The position numbers and the translations under genes were made by a program. A DNA stretch of 64,000 nucleotides from CBDFGK01 sp965247075 (GTDB lineage Bacteria > Pseudomonadota > Gammaproteobacteria > Pseudomonadales > Halieaceae), in assembly GCA_965247075.1 (NCBI GenBank), contig CBDFGK010000002.1, forward strand, positions 682,001-746,000, given 5' to 3'. The notes beneath the pieces were generated by a model that worked only from the letters and a program-made list of their open reading frames with translations, did no database searches and was not told where the DNA came from. Of this stretch, positions 48,628 to 58,513 are shown piece after piece; the first letter of the stretch is position 1, and the number at the start of each line of letters is the position of its first letter.

Positions 48628-49112
48628 AGCGATGCACTCCCACGCTGCCACTCACCCGATTTGCCGCCGCGCTTTTCCTGTAACTGTAGCTGGGAAATGA
48701 CCATACCCCGGTCTACCGCCTTGCACATATCGTAAATCGTCAAGGCGGCCACCGATGCCGCCGTCAGGGCCTCCATTTCTACACCGGTTTGCCCGGACAG
48801 CTTACAGAGGGCCGATATTTTCACACAGCTATTGTCTGTATCAGCTTCAAGTTGCACATCAATAGCCGTCAGCAGCAGGGGATGACACAGCGGTATCAAT
48901 TCATGACAGCGCTTGGCCGCCTGTATGCCGGCGATACGAGCGACCGAAAAAACGTCGCCTTTTTTGTGCCCGCCGGACACGATCAACTCCAGCGTGGCCG
49001 GCAACATGTTCACCACGGCCTGCGCCCTGGCTTCCCGTTCAGTTATTGCCTTTTCGGTCACATCGACCATGTGCGCAGCACCGGATTCATCCAAATGAGT
49101 CAGCTTTGTCAT
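48624..49112 (-). CDS. moaC: Cyclic pyranopterin monophosphate synthase MoaC
   Basis: Protein of 162 aa, second step of molybdenum cofactor synthesis. HMVDVTEKAITEREA, GIQAAKRCHELIPLCHPLLL and GVEMEALTAASVAALTIYDM with KAVDRGM hold the known catalytic Lys, His and Asp positions. First gene of moaCDE. MoaA is not adjacent. The 68-base gap to the divergent luciferase-like gene is too short for a Moco riboswitch. Confidence 0.96.
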   Translation of the reverse strand: MTKLTHLDESGAAHMVDVTEKAITEREARAQAVVNMLPATLELIVSGGHKKGDVFSVARIAGIQAAKRCHELIPLCHPLLLTAIDVQLEADTDNSCVKISALCKLSGQTGVEMEALTAASVAALTIYDMCKAVDRGMVISQLQLQEKRGGKSGEWQRGSASL

Positions 49113-49180
49113 ACCAGTTACATGTTCTCCTTGAGTGGGTCTGCATTATACTGCTAGCCATTCACAAATTGGGAACACAG

Positions 49181-50194
49181 ATGTCTGAAATAAAGCTGGG
49201 ACTGCAACTGGGATACTGGGGAGCTCTATACCCTGGGGCACACGTGGATATGGCTATAGAGGCGGAGAAACTGGGTTACGACTCGGTGTGGACAGCAGAG
49301 TCCTGGGGCAATGACTGTTTTACGCCACTGGCATGGATTGGCGCACAGACCTCAAAAATACGACTGGGTACCTCGGTGGCGCAGTTGTCCGCCCGCACAC
49401 CCACCTCCTGCGCCATGGCGGCGCTATCCATCGATCATATGTCGGGTGGCCGCATGATTCTGGGTCTGGGCGTGTCCGGTCCACAGGTAGTTGAGGGCTG
49501 GTATGGACAACCTTATGCCAAACCGGTTACCCGTACCCGCGAGTATGTCGATATCGTCCGCCAGGTATTGGCACGCCAGGGCCCGGTCACCAGTGAGGGC
49601 GAACACTATCCGCTGCCCTACCAGGGTGAAGGATCCTGGGGAATGGGGAAGCCGCTCAAGCCAATCACCCATCCACTGCGCGCCGACTTACCAATATTTA
49701 TCGGTGCCGAAGGCCCCAGGAATGTCACGCAAACTGCCAGGATTGCCGATGGTTGGCTGCCCCTGTATTACTCGCCCTATCGACAGGACGTTTATGCCGA
49801 TCAGCTAACCGCTGCCAAGGAAGGTTTTGAAATTGCCACCACGGTACTGGTATGTATCAATGACAGTCTTGAGCAGGCCTTGTATCCGGTTAAAGCCATG
49901 CTGGGGTTTTATATCGGCGGCATGGGCGCCGCCAAGCGCAATTTTCACAAGGAGCTGATGGCCAGAATGGGGTTCGCCGATGAAGCCCAGGAAATTCAGG
50001 ACCTGTTCCTGGCCGACAAGAGAGACGCGGCCATCGCGGCAGTGCCAACTCAATTCGCCGACGAAATCTCCCTGTGCGGCCCGGTAGAACGCATCCGCGA
50101 AAAGCTGGCGGACTGGCGCAATTCACCGGTTACCACGATGTTGGTTAACGGGGATGTAGCGCTACTGCGCACTATGGCCGAACTGACACTGTGA
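49181..50194 (+). CDS. Luciferase-like (LLM) flavin/F420-type oxidoreductase
   Basis: Protein of 337 aa from the ATG at 49181 (MSEIKLGLQLGYWGALYPGA); the longer frame upstream is antisense to moaC. TIM-barrel LLM features: EKLGYDSVWTAESWGNDCFT, ARTPTSCAMAALSIDHMSGG, RMILGLGVSGPQVVEGWYG and LPIFIGAEGPRNVTQTARIA. Annotated relatives are called F420-dependent, but gammaproteobacteria mostly use FMN; the cofactor is undecided. Confidence 0.9.
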   Translation: MSEIKLGLQLGYWGALYPGAHVDMAIEAEKLGYDSVWTAESWGNDCFTPLAWIGAQTSKIRLGTSVAQLSARTPTSCAMAALSIDHMSGGRMILGLGVSGPQVVEGWYGQPYAKPVTRTREYVDIVRQVLARQGPVTSEGEHYPLPYQGEGSWGMGKPLKPITHPLRADLPIFIGAEGPRNVTQTARIADGWLPLYYSPYRQDVYADQLTAAKEGFEIATTVLVCINDSLEQALYPVKAMLGFYIGGMGAAKRNFHKELMARMGFADEAQEIQDLFLADKRDAAIAAVPTQFADEISLCGPVERIREKLADWRNSPVTTMLVNGDVALLRTMAELTL

Positions 50195-50295
50195 TTTTAT
50201 TACCGCTCTGATTTGCAGTACTACCGCGCAGACTGCTCGAAAGTGGTCTACATTTACTAGTCCCACCTGAAGAATTTGAACAGGAGTAGTGTCAG

Positions 50296-50493
50296 ATGGA
50301 AGTGCTTAAACAATCGGAGATATCTGCCTCGATACTGATATCAGAAACCGAAGCCAAGCTACTCTCCCTGGCCGTGGAATACTGGCAGGGAGCAATGGAC
50401 ACCGGCAGCCCGGTGGTTGCTGACTTATCGGACCGGTTGCGGGAGATTTCTGAAGATTTTGATGCGCTGCTGAATGACAGGATTAAAAATTAG
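50296..50493 (+). CDS. Small hypothetical protein
   Basis: Protein of 65 aa, acidic and largely helical (ISETEAKLLSLAVEYWQGAM, then SDRLREISEDFDALL). GGAG lies 11 bases before the ATG at 50296. No domain is recognised. Codon choice and the RBS support a real gene, but it could be spurious. Its stop lies 6 bases before the tRNA-Arg CCA end on the opposite strand. Confidence 0.55.
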   Translation: MEVLKQSEISASILISETEAKLLSLAVEYWQGAMDTGSPVVADLSDRLREISEDFDALLNDRIKN

Positions 50494-50498
50494 AGAAA

Positions 50499-50575
50499 TG
50501 GCGCGCCCGTCAGGATTCGAACCTGAGACCGATGGCTTAGAAGGCCATTGCTCTATCCAACTGAGCTACGGGCGC
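50499..50575 (-). tRNA. tRNA-Arg (anticodon TCT)
   Basis: A full cloverleaf is read on the minus strand: acceptor GCGCCCG/CGGGCGC, anticodon loop CTTCTAA with TCT, T loop TTCGAAT, and encoded CCA. It is the third of three tandem tRNA genes. Confidence 0.97.
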
Positions 50576-50607
50576 GTAACTCGATCCTGCGGGCTGCAGG
50601 GAAGAAC

Positions 50608-50684
50608 TGGGGTGGCTGACGGGTCTTGAACCCGCTACCTCCGGAGTCACAATCCGGTGCTCTACCTGGTGAGCTACAGCCACC
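50608..50684 (-). tRNA. tRNA-His (anticodon GTG)
   Basis: Cloverleaf on the minus strand with anticodon GTG in TTGTGAC, an extra 5' G (G-1) paired with C73, T loop TTCAAGA and encoded CCA. It is the middle gene of the cluster. Confidence 0.97.
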
Positions 50685-50695
50685 ACTACAAAAAA

Positions 50696-50772
50696 TGGTC
50701 GGGGTAGAGAGATTCGAACTCCCGACATCCTGCTCCCAAAGCAGGCGCGCTACCAGACTGCGCTATACCCCG
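50696..50772 (-). tRNA. tRNA-Pro (anticodon TGG)
   Basis: Cloverleaf on the minus strand with acceptor CGGGGTA/TACCCCG, anticodon TGG in TTTGGGA, T loop TTCGAAT and encoded CCA. It is the first gene of the Pro-His-Arg cluster. Confidence 0.97.
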
Positions 50773-50949
50773 ACATACCTGAAACGTATTGTTCTTACCG
50801 ACCCGATTTTCAGGAGCGCGAATCATACCCGCGCCCCCGATGGTCGTCAATGCGAATATAGGGGCAATCGACAGGCTTTTCCTTTCGCCGCCGCAGCCTG
50901 CATGCGATAATCCGCCGCTTTCTGCAAACCACCCGGAGAAACACACCTT

Positions 50950-51795
50950 ATGTCTGCACTGGTTCTCGATGGCAAGGCTCTGGCCGCACAAACCGAAGCC
51001 GAATTATTGCAACGCGTCGACGCGCTGAAAGCTAAATCCGGCGGCAAAACTCCCATCCTCGCTACCATCCTGGTGGGCGACGACCCGGCCTCTGCCACCT
51101 ACGTCAAAATGAAGGGTAACGCCTGTCGCCGTGTGGGTATGGAGTCGCTGGCAGTGGAAATGCCTGCATCGACAACTACCGAGCAATTGCTGGAAAAAAT
51201 CGCAGCGCTGAACAACGACCCCGACGTACACGGTATTCTGCTACAACACCCGGTACCGGAGCAGGTTGACGAACGCGCCTGTTTTGACGCGATTGCATTG
51301 AGCAAAGACGTTGACGGTGTCACCTGTCTCGGCTTTGGCCGCATGGCGATGGGTGAATCGGCGTACGGTTGTGCCACGCCGCAGGGCATTATGCGCACGC
51401 TGGAACACTACGGTATTGACATTCAGGGCAAACATGCGGTGGTTGTCGGTCGCTCACCGATACTCGGCAAGCCCATGGCGATGATGCTGCTGCAAAAACA
51501 CGCTACCGTCACTATTTGTCACTCCCGCACTAAAGACCTGGCGGGACTGGTGCGCCAGGCTGACATCATAGTCGGTGCCGTGGGAGTGCCTGAGTTGATC
51601 AAGGGAGACTGGATCAGGGATGGTGCTGTCGTAATCGACGCGGGCTACCATCCCGGCGGCGTCGGAGACGTAGAGTTATCAGCGATTACCGATCGGGTCG
51701 CCGCCTACACGCCGGTACCCGGAGGTGTTGGCCCCATGACCATCAATACACTGATCTGCCAGACGGTGGAATCCGGAGAAAAAAGCCTCAGCTAA
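50950..51795 (+). CDS. folD: FolD, methylene-THF dehydrogenase/cyclohydrolase
   Basis: Bifunctional one-carbon enzyme of 281 aa. YVKMKGNACRRVGM holds the catalytic Tyr and Lys; GILLQHPVPEQVDE, VVGRSPILGKPMAMMLLQKH and TPVPGGVGPMTINTL are signature stretches. It converts 5,10-methylene-THF to 10-formyl-THF. Divergent from the tRNA cluster. Its 3' side borders the type I restriction operon. Confidence 0.97.
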   Translation: MSALVLDGKALAAQTEAELLQRVDALKAKSGGKTPILATILVGDDPASATYVKMKGNACRRVGMESLAVEMPASTTTEQLLEKIAALNNDPDVHGILLQHPVPEQVDERACFDAIALSKDVDGVTCLGFGRMAMGESAYGCATPQGIMRTLEHYGIDIQGKHAVVVGRSPILGKPMAMMLLQKHATVTICHSRTKDLAGLVRQADIIVGAVGVPELIKGDWIRDGAVVIDAGYHPGGVGDVELSAITDRVAAYTPVPGGVGPMTINTLICQTVESGEKSLS

Positions 51796-51894
51796 GCTAT
51801 GCCGGCAGGCATATCGCGGCCTATCCAGCCGTTTGGGAATGGCCGGGCGGGGAATACGGAAAAGGACATGTAATCTATTGGAATATAGACTTTG

Positions 51895-54800
51895 TTAGGC
51901 CAGAGCTCTCGCTTGGTACTTCTTAAAATTCTCAGCCTGTTCAAATATCTCCTTGTAGACCTCATCACGATCCACTGGTGGGTAGCCATGTTTCGCCAGC
52001 ACTAAAATCAGGCCCACCTTCAGCTCAGCCTTAATGTCATCGCGTTGGCTCCAGTCTGTGTATTGCACCTTATCCTCCACTACCATCTTCACGGCCCTGG
52101 AAAGTTCCAGCAGCTTGTCTTCTGGATAGGTGAAGTCGTACTTGATTGCCAGACCCTTGAGGATGTCGTAGAACGCCTTCTCCTCCAAGTCGATCCCCAG
52201 GTCGGCAAAGGACTCTTTTTCTTTCTTGAGGGCGTGGATTAGATCGATAATTTCACCAGAGAAGTCATCCAGCACATTGCTGACCAGCACATCGTCTTCC
52301 TTGCGCTTGTTATAGGCCTCAACCAGCGCCTTAAACTTCTTGGAGAAGTCCATGCCCTTAGCCTTGTTAACCTTTTTGAAGTCCTCAATGGCCCTGGCGA
52401 GTAGTTGTTGCAGCAACTTGATCTTGGTATTGGGTAGTTTGATTTTATCGATTTTGGCAAGGAAATCGGGGTCAAACAAATCTGTCTCGCCGGATGAGTC
52501 TTCACCCATCTTGAAGATCTCTTCTACACCATCCGCTTTCAGGGCTGCTGTAATCATCTCCCGTACTCTGGCGTTCATCTGTGCGGTGTCAGGGGCATTC
52601 CCTTTGGTGAGTTTGAAGACAATGGAGCGCACAGCCATATAAAAGTGTATCTGGTCTCGTTCCCTTTGGTGTAGCCCATCAGAGCCGCTACAGACGTCGT
52701 AGGCGGCTTTTAGTCGTTTGACCAGAGCCATGAATCGTTTCTCGATCTTGTCGGTGATCTGGGCGTATTCAGCGGCCATGTTGAGGCAGTGGAGCTGTTC
52801 CAGGGGGCTGCCCTCGTAATACGGCCTGGCATCAAACTTGTGGAACATCCTGTTGAGAAGGTCGAGGTGGTCCTTCGTCACGATGATGGACTGCTCCACT
52901 TCCTCGATATTCTGCTTGTCCGCCTTGTTGTAGTGGGCCAGAGCCAGATTCATCTGCTTCTTGATGCCAATGTAATCGACCACCAGCCCCTTCTCCTTGG
53001 TTTCATACTTACGGTTAACCCGTGAGATTGCCTGGATGAGGCTGTGGCGCTGGATGGGCTTATCGATATACATAGTGTCCAAAAACGGTACGTCGAAACC
53101 AGTCAGCCACATATCCACGATAATGGCGATCTTGAAGTTGGACTTGGCGTTCTTGAACTGTCGGTCCAGTTCCTTGCGATAGTCCTTGCCGCCCAGCATA
53201 TCGTAGAGGGCTTTGGGGTCGTCCTTGCCACGGGTCATCACCATCTTTAATCGCGCCATTGGCTTGATGGTCTTCTGTTCCTGCTCGGTAAGTTCGGCGC
53301 CTGCTTCACAGGCCAGCACCTCTGCCCACCCAGGGCGCAGGGCAATCAGCTCCTGATAAAAGTTATAGGCGATTTCGCGCTTGCTACAGACAAACATCAC
53401 CTTGCCTTTCTGGGTTGCGCCCTCATTGACGCGGGTTTCGTAGTGCTGCACAAAGTCTTTAGCCAATGCCTTGAGTCGATCCGGGTCTCCGAGTATTGCT
53501 GTCATGCTCGCGCTGGCTTTCTTGCTCTCCTCAACCTGGTAATCGCTGGCCCCGTCTTCGGCACACCGGGCGTAGTAGGTTTCGATGTCTTCCAGCTTCT
53601 TGTTGTCCAGTATCACCTTGGCGGCACGGCCCTCATAAACGATACGTACCGTGATTTCATCTTTCACCGACTCGGTCATGGTGTAGGCATCCACCACCTC
53701 GCCGAATACATCCAGCGTGGCGTCGATAGGGGTGCCGGTAAAGCCAACATAGGTGGCATTGGGCAGTGAGTCGTGCAGGTATTTGGCGAAGCCATAGGTG
53801 CGCTGTACGCCCTTCTCAGTGACCCGTACCCTCTGATCCAGATTCACCTGGCTGCGGTGGGCCTCATCTGAAATACAGATGACGTTGTACCGTTCCGTCA
53901 ATAGTTCTGTGTCTTCGGTGAACTTATGGATGGTGGTTAAAAAAACGCCACCGCTATTACGGCCCTTGAGTAGTTCCCGCAGTTCTGTCCGGCTTTCAAC
54001 ACTGATGACGGTCTGGTCGCCGATATAGCCCTTGGCATTGGTGAATTGACCCGATAGCTGATCGTCCAGATCGGTGCGGTCGGTGATCAACACAATGGTG
54101 GGGCTCTCAAATTCAACACTCTTCATCAACAGCCGGGTGAGGAACAGCATGGTGAAACTCTTGCCACAGCCGGTGGCGCCGAAATAGGTGCCACCCTTGC
54201 CATCGCCTTCCGGTTTACGGTGGCGCCTGATGTTGTCATAGAGCTTTATGGCCGCATAGAACTGTGGATAGCGGCAGACAATTTTTACCTCCTCATTGGA
54301 CACATCGGGGAAGCAGACGAAGTGCCGGATCACCTGCCGCAGCCGGCTTTTGTCAAACAACCCCTCGATCATGGTGTGCAGGGAGTTGATGCCGTCCTGC
54401 CCGATTGGCTCATTGCCCGTTACCTTGCGCCAGGCATAGAAGAACTCATAGGGCGCAAACAGCGAGCCCAGTTTGCTGTTGACACCATCACTGATCACAC
54501 ACAAAGCGTTGTACTTCAGCAGCTCTGGGATATCGCGGGCATAGCGAGTAGTGAGTTGCACGTAGGCATTGTGAATGGTGGCTTCTTCCCGTATTGCACT
54601 CTTGAACTCAAATACAATAAGCGGCAAACCATTGATGTAGAGGATGCCATCGGGGATACGCTTCTCGCTGCCCTGGATCTCCATCTGGTTGACCATGCGA
54701 TAAATATTGCTGCCGGCCTGGTATGTTGCAGATTCGGCGACCATAGCCTCCATATCACCGAGCACAGCTTCTTGTTGCCTCAGCGACCCTGAGTAATTGA

Positions 54801-55122
54801 TCAACTGGATATAAAGGTCTTTTTGGGTGTGATCCTCCCGCTTGAGCAGGAAGCCATCGGAGACCATCTTCATGATGGCCTTGTTGGAATCGTAGAGATC
54901 AGCGGCAGGCATCCGCTCCAGTCGATGGATTATCGACTCGATCTCACCACTGGTGATGTTGTCGGCTGCGTACTGTTCGGCCAGAAATGTTTGTAGGTCA
55001 GCCTTGATCAGCACCTCATTGGATTGACGAGTGATCGCCTCGCCTTTGAGATGGGGGTAGCCCTGTTCTTCCAACAGGGCGATGATAGCCTCCTCCAGCT
55101 TAGCTTCTGTGAATTTACTCAT
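51895..55122 (-). CDS. hsdR: Type I restriction enzyme HsdR
   Basis: Restriction and translocation subunit of 1,075 aa. The N-terminal nuclease motif is IVFEFKSAIREE (E-x-K). The SF2 motor has FGATGCGKSFTMLFLTRLL (Walker A), ISDEAHRSQ (DEAH) and YVGFTGTPID (motif III). A helical C-terminal domain binds the methylase. The ATG overlaps the hsdS stop as ATGA. The frame is complete, so the system can in principle cut unmodified DNA. Confidence 0.96.
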   Translation of the reverse strand: MSKFTEAKLEEAIIALLEEQGYPHLKGEAITRQSNEVLIKADLQTFLAEQYAADNITSGEIESIIHRLERMPAADLYDSNKAIMKMVSDGFLLKREDHTQKDLYIQLINYSGSLRQQEAVLGDMEAMVAESATYQAGSNIYRMVNQMEIQGSEKRIPDGILYINGLPLIVFEFKSAIREEATIHNAYVQLTTRYARDIPELLKYNALCVISDGVNSKLGSLFAPYEFFYAWRKVTGNEPIGQDGINSLHTMIEGLFDKSRLRQVIRHFVCFPDVSNEEVKIVCRYPQFYAAIKLYDNIRRHRKPEGDGKGGTYFGATGCGKSFTMLFLTRLLMKSVEFESPTIVLITDRTDLDDQLSGQFTNAKGYIGDQTVISVESRTELRELLKGRNSGGVFLTTIHKFTEDTELLTERYNVICISDEAHRSQVNLDQRVRVTEKGVQRTYGFAKYLHDSLPNATYVGFTGTPIDATLDVFGEVVDAYTMTESVKDEITVRIVYEGRAAKVILDNKKLEDIETYYARCAEDGASDYQVEESKKASASMTAILGDPDRLKALAKDFVQHYETRVNEGATQKGKVMFVCSKREIAYNFYQELIALRPGWAEVLACEAGAELTEQEQKTIKPMARLKMVMTRGKDDPKALYDMLGGKDYRKELDRQFKNAKSNFKIAIIVDMWLTGFDVPFLDTMYIDKPIQRHSLIQAISRVNRKYETKEKGLVVDYIGIKKQMNLALAHYNKADKQNIEEVEQSIIVTKDHLDLLNRMFHKFDARPYYEGSPLEQLHCLNMAAEYAQITDKIEKRFMALVKRLKAAYDVCSGSDGLHQRERDQIHFYMAVRSIVFKLTKGNAPDTAQMNARVREMITAALKADGVEEIFKMGEDSSGETDLFDPDFLAKIDKIKLPNTKIKLLQQLLARAIEDFKKVNKAKGMDFSKKFKALVEAYNKRKEDDVLVSNVLDDFSGEIIDLIHALKKEKESFADLGIDLEEKAFYDILKGLAIKYDFTYPEDKLLELSRAVKMVVEDKVQYTDWSQRDDIKAELKVGLILVLAKHGYPPVDRDEVYKEIFEQAENFKKYQARALA

Positions 55123-56516
55123 TGGACATTAGCTACCAGTTTCTCGGCATCAGGGATGCGGAGTTCTCCTGAGAGGAGTTTGGGGAGGAGGGTGTCACGG
55201 AGTTTAGACAGGCTGGTTGACTGCGTACTATTCTGAAGAATCCTCTCAAAATACGGGTCGATGGTTTCATCAAATAGGTGGCTCAGCTTTACCCCACAGT
55301 TTGGCGTCTTCAATGTTTTGAAAGTATCTCTCGTAATCGTACTAAATACAGAGCCGTGTCCACGCTGCTGCAGGTCTGAAACTCTCAACAAAATTGTGTA
55401 ATAGGTGTAGTAGTCAGCGATACTGTTCTTACCCCGGATACCATAACATGATTGATTCATGGCAATTGGAGCACCTACTACAGCGCATTTGCCCACCGTT
55501 CCGCGAGCACTAATGATTGTTGTTCCCCTTGGCAATAATTTTGTAGAGGAGTTATCTAACCCCAGTTGAGTAATTGTTTTTTCAGTCTCGATCACGAACA
55601 CATCAGATGTGTTAGGTGTATCTACCACTGAAAACCACGGAATATCACCACCCCAATATTCATTCATCGATGTCTTAGGAGTACCGCCACCGATAAGGTC
55701 GATAGTGTCATCTAACGGTAGCACCTCCCATCCCTCCGGAACCCACCCCACCTCCTCACTGAATTCAAAGCTGTTGGGGAACTGTTGCCGGATGGTTTCA
55801 GGGAGTGGCTTACGCTTCTCACCCAATGCTTGGCGGGTGGCGGCCTTGGCCTTAAGAGCCTCGGGGATTGGGTTTCCCGCTGCCAGTGCATTGTCGATCA
55901 CCGGGTCAAAGTCCACAAACCAGCTCTTGAATAACGCCTGTGCCATTGATTCCAGCGTGGCATTCATCTGGTGGTTGAGTTCGATTTTGTCGTCGAGGGA
56001 GCCGAGGATGTGAGCTATGGATTTTTGGTCGTTCAGGTTGGGCAATGAAATTGCTACTTTATTTATATCCCTGATTGGTAATTGTGGCTGAGCACTGCCG
56101 GTTCTCAGCGCCTCGACTTGTGCGGAAAAAAGACGAGATCGAAGGAATAGATACAGGAATCTTGAATCCAGGTGTTTCTGGTCTGCTCTCAAGATGACCA
56201 TTCCAGAATTGATACGAATGTGATTAAAGGGAATTTGATCGTTGAAATAGGCGACATTTCCAACTGTGCCTCTTGTCGTAAGAACTACATCATGTCGTTG
56301 TAGCTTTCCTTTCCTGAGTAGTTCGTCTCTTACCTTAGATATAAACGCCAACTCTGAGAGATTGAATCCGGATTGAGTTACATTACCTGTATTTAAAAAG
56401 ATGCAATGTCCGCTGGAGGTAAACTCGCTTCGGTTGGGATAGTTCTTCCCTCGATCACCGTCAAGTATCTGCAAAGGTGCGTTTTCAAAAAGGCACTGCT
56501 GCCATTCAGCTCCCAT
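55119..56516 (-). CDS. hsdS: Type I specificity subunit HsdS
   Basis: Protein of 465 aa with two target recognition domains (about 1-150 and 245-420), each followed by a conserved helical spacer: SIAHILGSLDDKIELNHQMN and SLSKLRDTLLPKLLSGELRI. It decides the bipartite DNA sequence that is methylated or cut. The start lies 11 bases inside hsdM and the stop overlaps hsdR, so all three genes are coupled. The recognition sequence cannot be read from the protein. Confidence 0.94.
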   Translation of the reverse strand: MGAEWQQCLFENAPLQILDGDRGKNYPNRSEFTSSGHCIFLNTGNVTQSGFNLSELAFISKVRDELLRKGKLQRHDVVLTTRGTVGNVAYFNDQIPFNHIRINSGMVILRADQKHLDSRFLYLFLRSRLFSAQVEALRTGSAQPQLPIRDINKVAISLPNLNDQKSIAHILGSLDDKIELNHQMNATLESMAQALFKSWFVDFDPVIDNALAAGNPIPEALKAKAATRQALGEKRKPLPETIRQQFPNSFEFSEEVGWVPEGWEVLPLDDTIDLIGGGTPKTSMNEYWGGDIPWFSVVDTPNTSDVFVIETEKTITQLGLDNSSTKLLPRGTTIISARGTVGKCAVVGAPIAMNQSCYGIRGKNSIADYYTYYTILLRVSDLQQRGHGSVFSTITRDTFKTLKTPNCGVKLSHLFDETIDPYFERILQNSTQSTSLSKLRDTLLPKLLSGELRIPDAEKLVANVQ

Positions 56517-58077
56517 AACCCAGCGCCTCCAGGTTCTCCCGAATCACCGCATCAAGTTTTTTTGATTCAGCCATCTGCTGATAAAGGGTCTGAGACAGCT
56601 CGGTCATCTTCTCCTCAAACGCGATGCCGTCATCCTCAATCTCTGCTGCGCCAACATACCTGCCCGGTGTCAGCACATAGTCGTTGGCTTTGATCTCCGC
56701 CAGCGTGACGGCCTTGCAGTATCCGGGCCTGTCTTCATAAGCGCCGTCTTTGGCCTCACCGCGCCAGGCATGGTAGGTGCGGGCGATCTCGGCGATATCC
56801 TCTGTGGAGAATTCCTTGTGGGTTCGGTCGATCATTGAACCGATGTTTCGGGCGTCGATAAACAGGGTCTCACCCTCTCGGTTGCGGTGGTTACTGTCGC
56901 TGTGGCCCTGGACCGTCTGTGCATTTTTGTTCTTGGTCAGAAACCAGAGACAAACTGGAATCGGTGTGGTGTAGAACAACTGTCCGGGTAGAGCAATCAT
57001 GCAGTCCACTACGTCGTTCTCGATCATCTTCTGGCGTATCTTGCCTTCACCCTTGGTGCTGGTAGACATGGAGCCGTTGGCCAGTACAAAGCCCGCCACG
57101 CCATTCTCAGACAGCTTGGAGATCATGTGCAGTATCCAGCCGTAGTTGGCATTACCAGTGGGCGGCACTTCGTATCCGGCCCAGCGTGGGTCATCACTCA
57201 GTTCATCACTGGCGCGCCACTCCTTGAGGTTAAAAGGTGGGTTGGCCATGATGAAGTCGGCCTTTAGGTCGGGGTGCTGGTCCTTGAAGAAGGTGTCGGC
57301 GGGCACCTCGCCCAGATTGCCGGAGATGCCGCGAATGGCCAGGTTCATCTTTGCCAGCTTGTAGGTGGTAGCGGTCTGCTCCTGGCCGTAGATGGAGATG
57401 TCCTTGCTGTTGCCTTCGTGATTCTCAACAAACTTGATCGACTGCACAAACATGCCACCTGAACCGCAGCAGGGGTCGTAGATCTTGCCCTTGTAGGGCT
57501 CGATCATCTCGGCTATCAGGTTGACCACACACTTGGGTGTATAGAACTCACCCCCACCTTTTCCTTCGGTGGCGGCAAACTTGCCCAGGAAGTACTCATA
57601 CACTCGCCCGACTACATCCTCTTGCTTGTCCTCCACAGTGTCGATGTTGCTGATGGAGTCAATCAGTGCCGCCAGCTTGCTGACTTCAATGCCCAGGCGG
57701 GAGAAGTAGTTGTCGGGCAGTGCACCTTTCAGCGATGGGTTGTTTTTTTCCACCGTGTGCAGGGCAGTATCGATTTTAACGGCGATATCATCCTGCTTGG
57801 CTTGCTTCTGAATGAAGGACCAGCGCGACTCCTCTGGCAGATAGAAGACATTCTCCATGGTGTAGAATTCCACCATGTCGGTGTACTGCTCCTTGCCTTC
57901 GTCTATCAGGGCCTGCCTGCGCTCCTCGAACTTATCACTGATGAATTTGAGAAAGATCAGGCTGAGGATTACATGCTTGTACTCGGAGGACTCTACGGTG
58001 CCCCGGAGCTTGTCGGCGGTATCCCATAGATTTTGTTCAAAGCTCTTTTGTTTCTTTGCGGCTGGTTTCTTTGCCAT
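56506..58077 (-). CDS. hsdM: Type I DNA adenine methyltransferase HsdM
   Basis: N6-adenine methylase of 523 aa from the ATG at 58077, which has AGGA upstream. HsdM_N helices (FEQNLWDTADKLRGTVESSE) are followed by motif I (YDPCCGSGGMF) and the catalytic motif IV NPPF (DFIMANPPFNLKEW). It protects host DNA and, with HsdS and HsdR, forms the restriction complex. First gene of the hsdMSR operon. Confidence 0.96.
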   Translation of the reverse strand: MAKKPAAKKQKSFEQNLWDTADKLRGTVESSEYKHVILSLIFLKFISDKFEERRQALIDEGKEQYTDMVEFYTMENVFYLPEESRWSFIQKQAKQDDIAVKIDTALHTVEKNNPSLKGALPDNYFSRLGIEVSKLAALIDSISNIDTVEDKQEDVVGRVYEYFLGKFAATEGKGGGEFYTPKCVVNLIAEMIEPYKGKIYDPCCGSGGMFVQSIKFVENHEGNSKDISIYGQEQTATTYKLAKMNLAIRGISGNLGEVPADTFFKDQHPDLKADFIMANPPFNLKEWRASDELSDDPRWAGYEVPPTGNANYGWILHMISKLSENGVAGFVLANGSMSTSTKGEGKIRQKMIENDVVDCMIALPGQLFYTTPIPVCLWFLTKNKNAQTVQGHSDSNHRNREGETLFIDARNIGSMIDRTHKEFSTEDIAEIARTYHAWRGEAKDGAYEDRPGYCKAVTLAEIKANDYVLTPGRYVGAAEIEDDGIAFEEKMTELSQTLYQQMAESKKLDAVIRENLEALGYGS

Positions 58078-58513
58078 TCTGATTCCTTTTGTAACCGGGC
58101 GATTGATGCTACCGGGGCGACGATCCATTGTTGATTGTCGGGATTGGTGCTCAACTTTACAGGGCTGAGCGCTTGTTATTGATATGGCTGGGATTCTAGC
58201 AGTTAATGCTCCCTATCGGCGAGTAAACCGGCGGCCATGAAAGCTCCATTGTTATTCTCATGTGGGTGCCGTTGGATAAGGATTGGGGGCTTCCGGTGAA
58301 ATTGGCCGGGTATAAGCGGTGGCTGGACTGAGGCGATTGAACAGGCAGTCGTTGAGTCTGGGGAAGATACCTTTCATGCACGGCAGGCGAAGGTGGTCAC
58401 GGCTTGGATTATGTGAATCGTTGGCTTTTTTTTGCCGTTACCAACCGATGATGGTGGACTATTATTCTTAAGCGGGTGTTGAGACCGCGCCCTCATAACT
58501 GGGAGAACGACGC
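58078..58513. other. Intergenic region between hsdM and the TonB receptor gene
   Basis: This 436-base divergent gap should hold promoters for both flanking genes. I see no gene, tRNA or repeat in it. A T-run (GGCTTTTTTT) near 58,428 is not preceded by a convincing stem. GGGAG before 58514 is the receptor's ribosome-binding site. Confidence 0.5.

Noticed and set aside
49113..49180. Molybdenum-cofactor riboswitch before moaC
   Set aside because: The gap is only 68 bases and shared with a divergent gene; no Moco aptamer-like structure is visible.
51874..51887. TCTATTGGAATATA after hsdR shared with 12076-12089
   Set aside because: A 14-base match is expected by chance several times in 64 kb, and the similarity does not extend into the rest of the repeat family.
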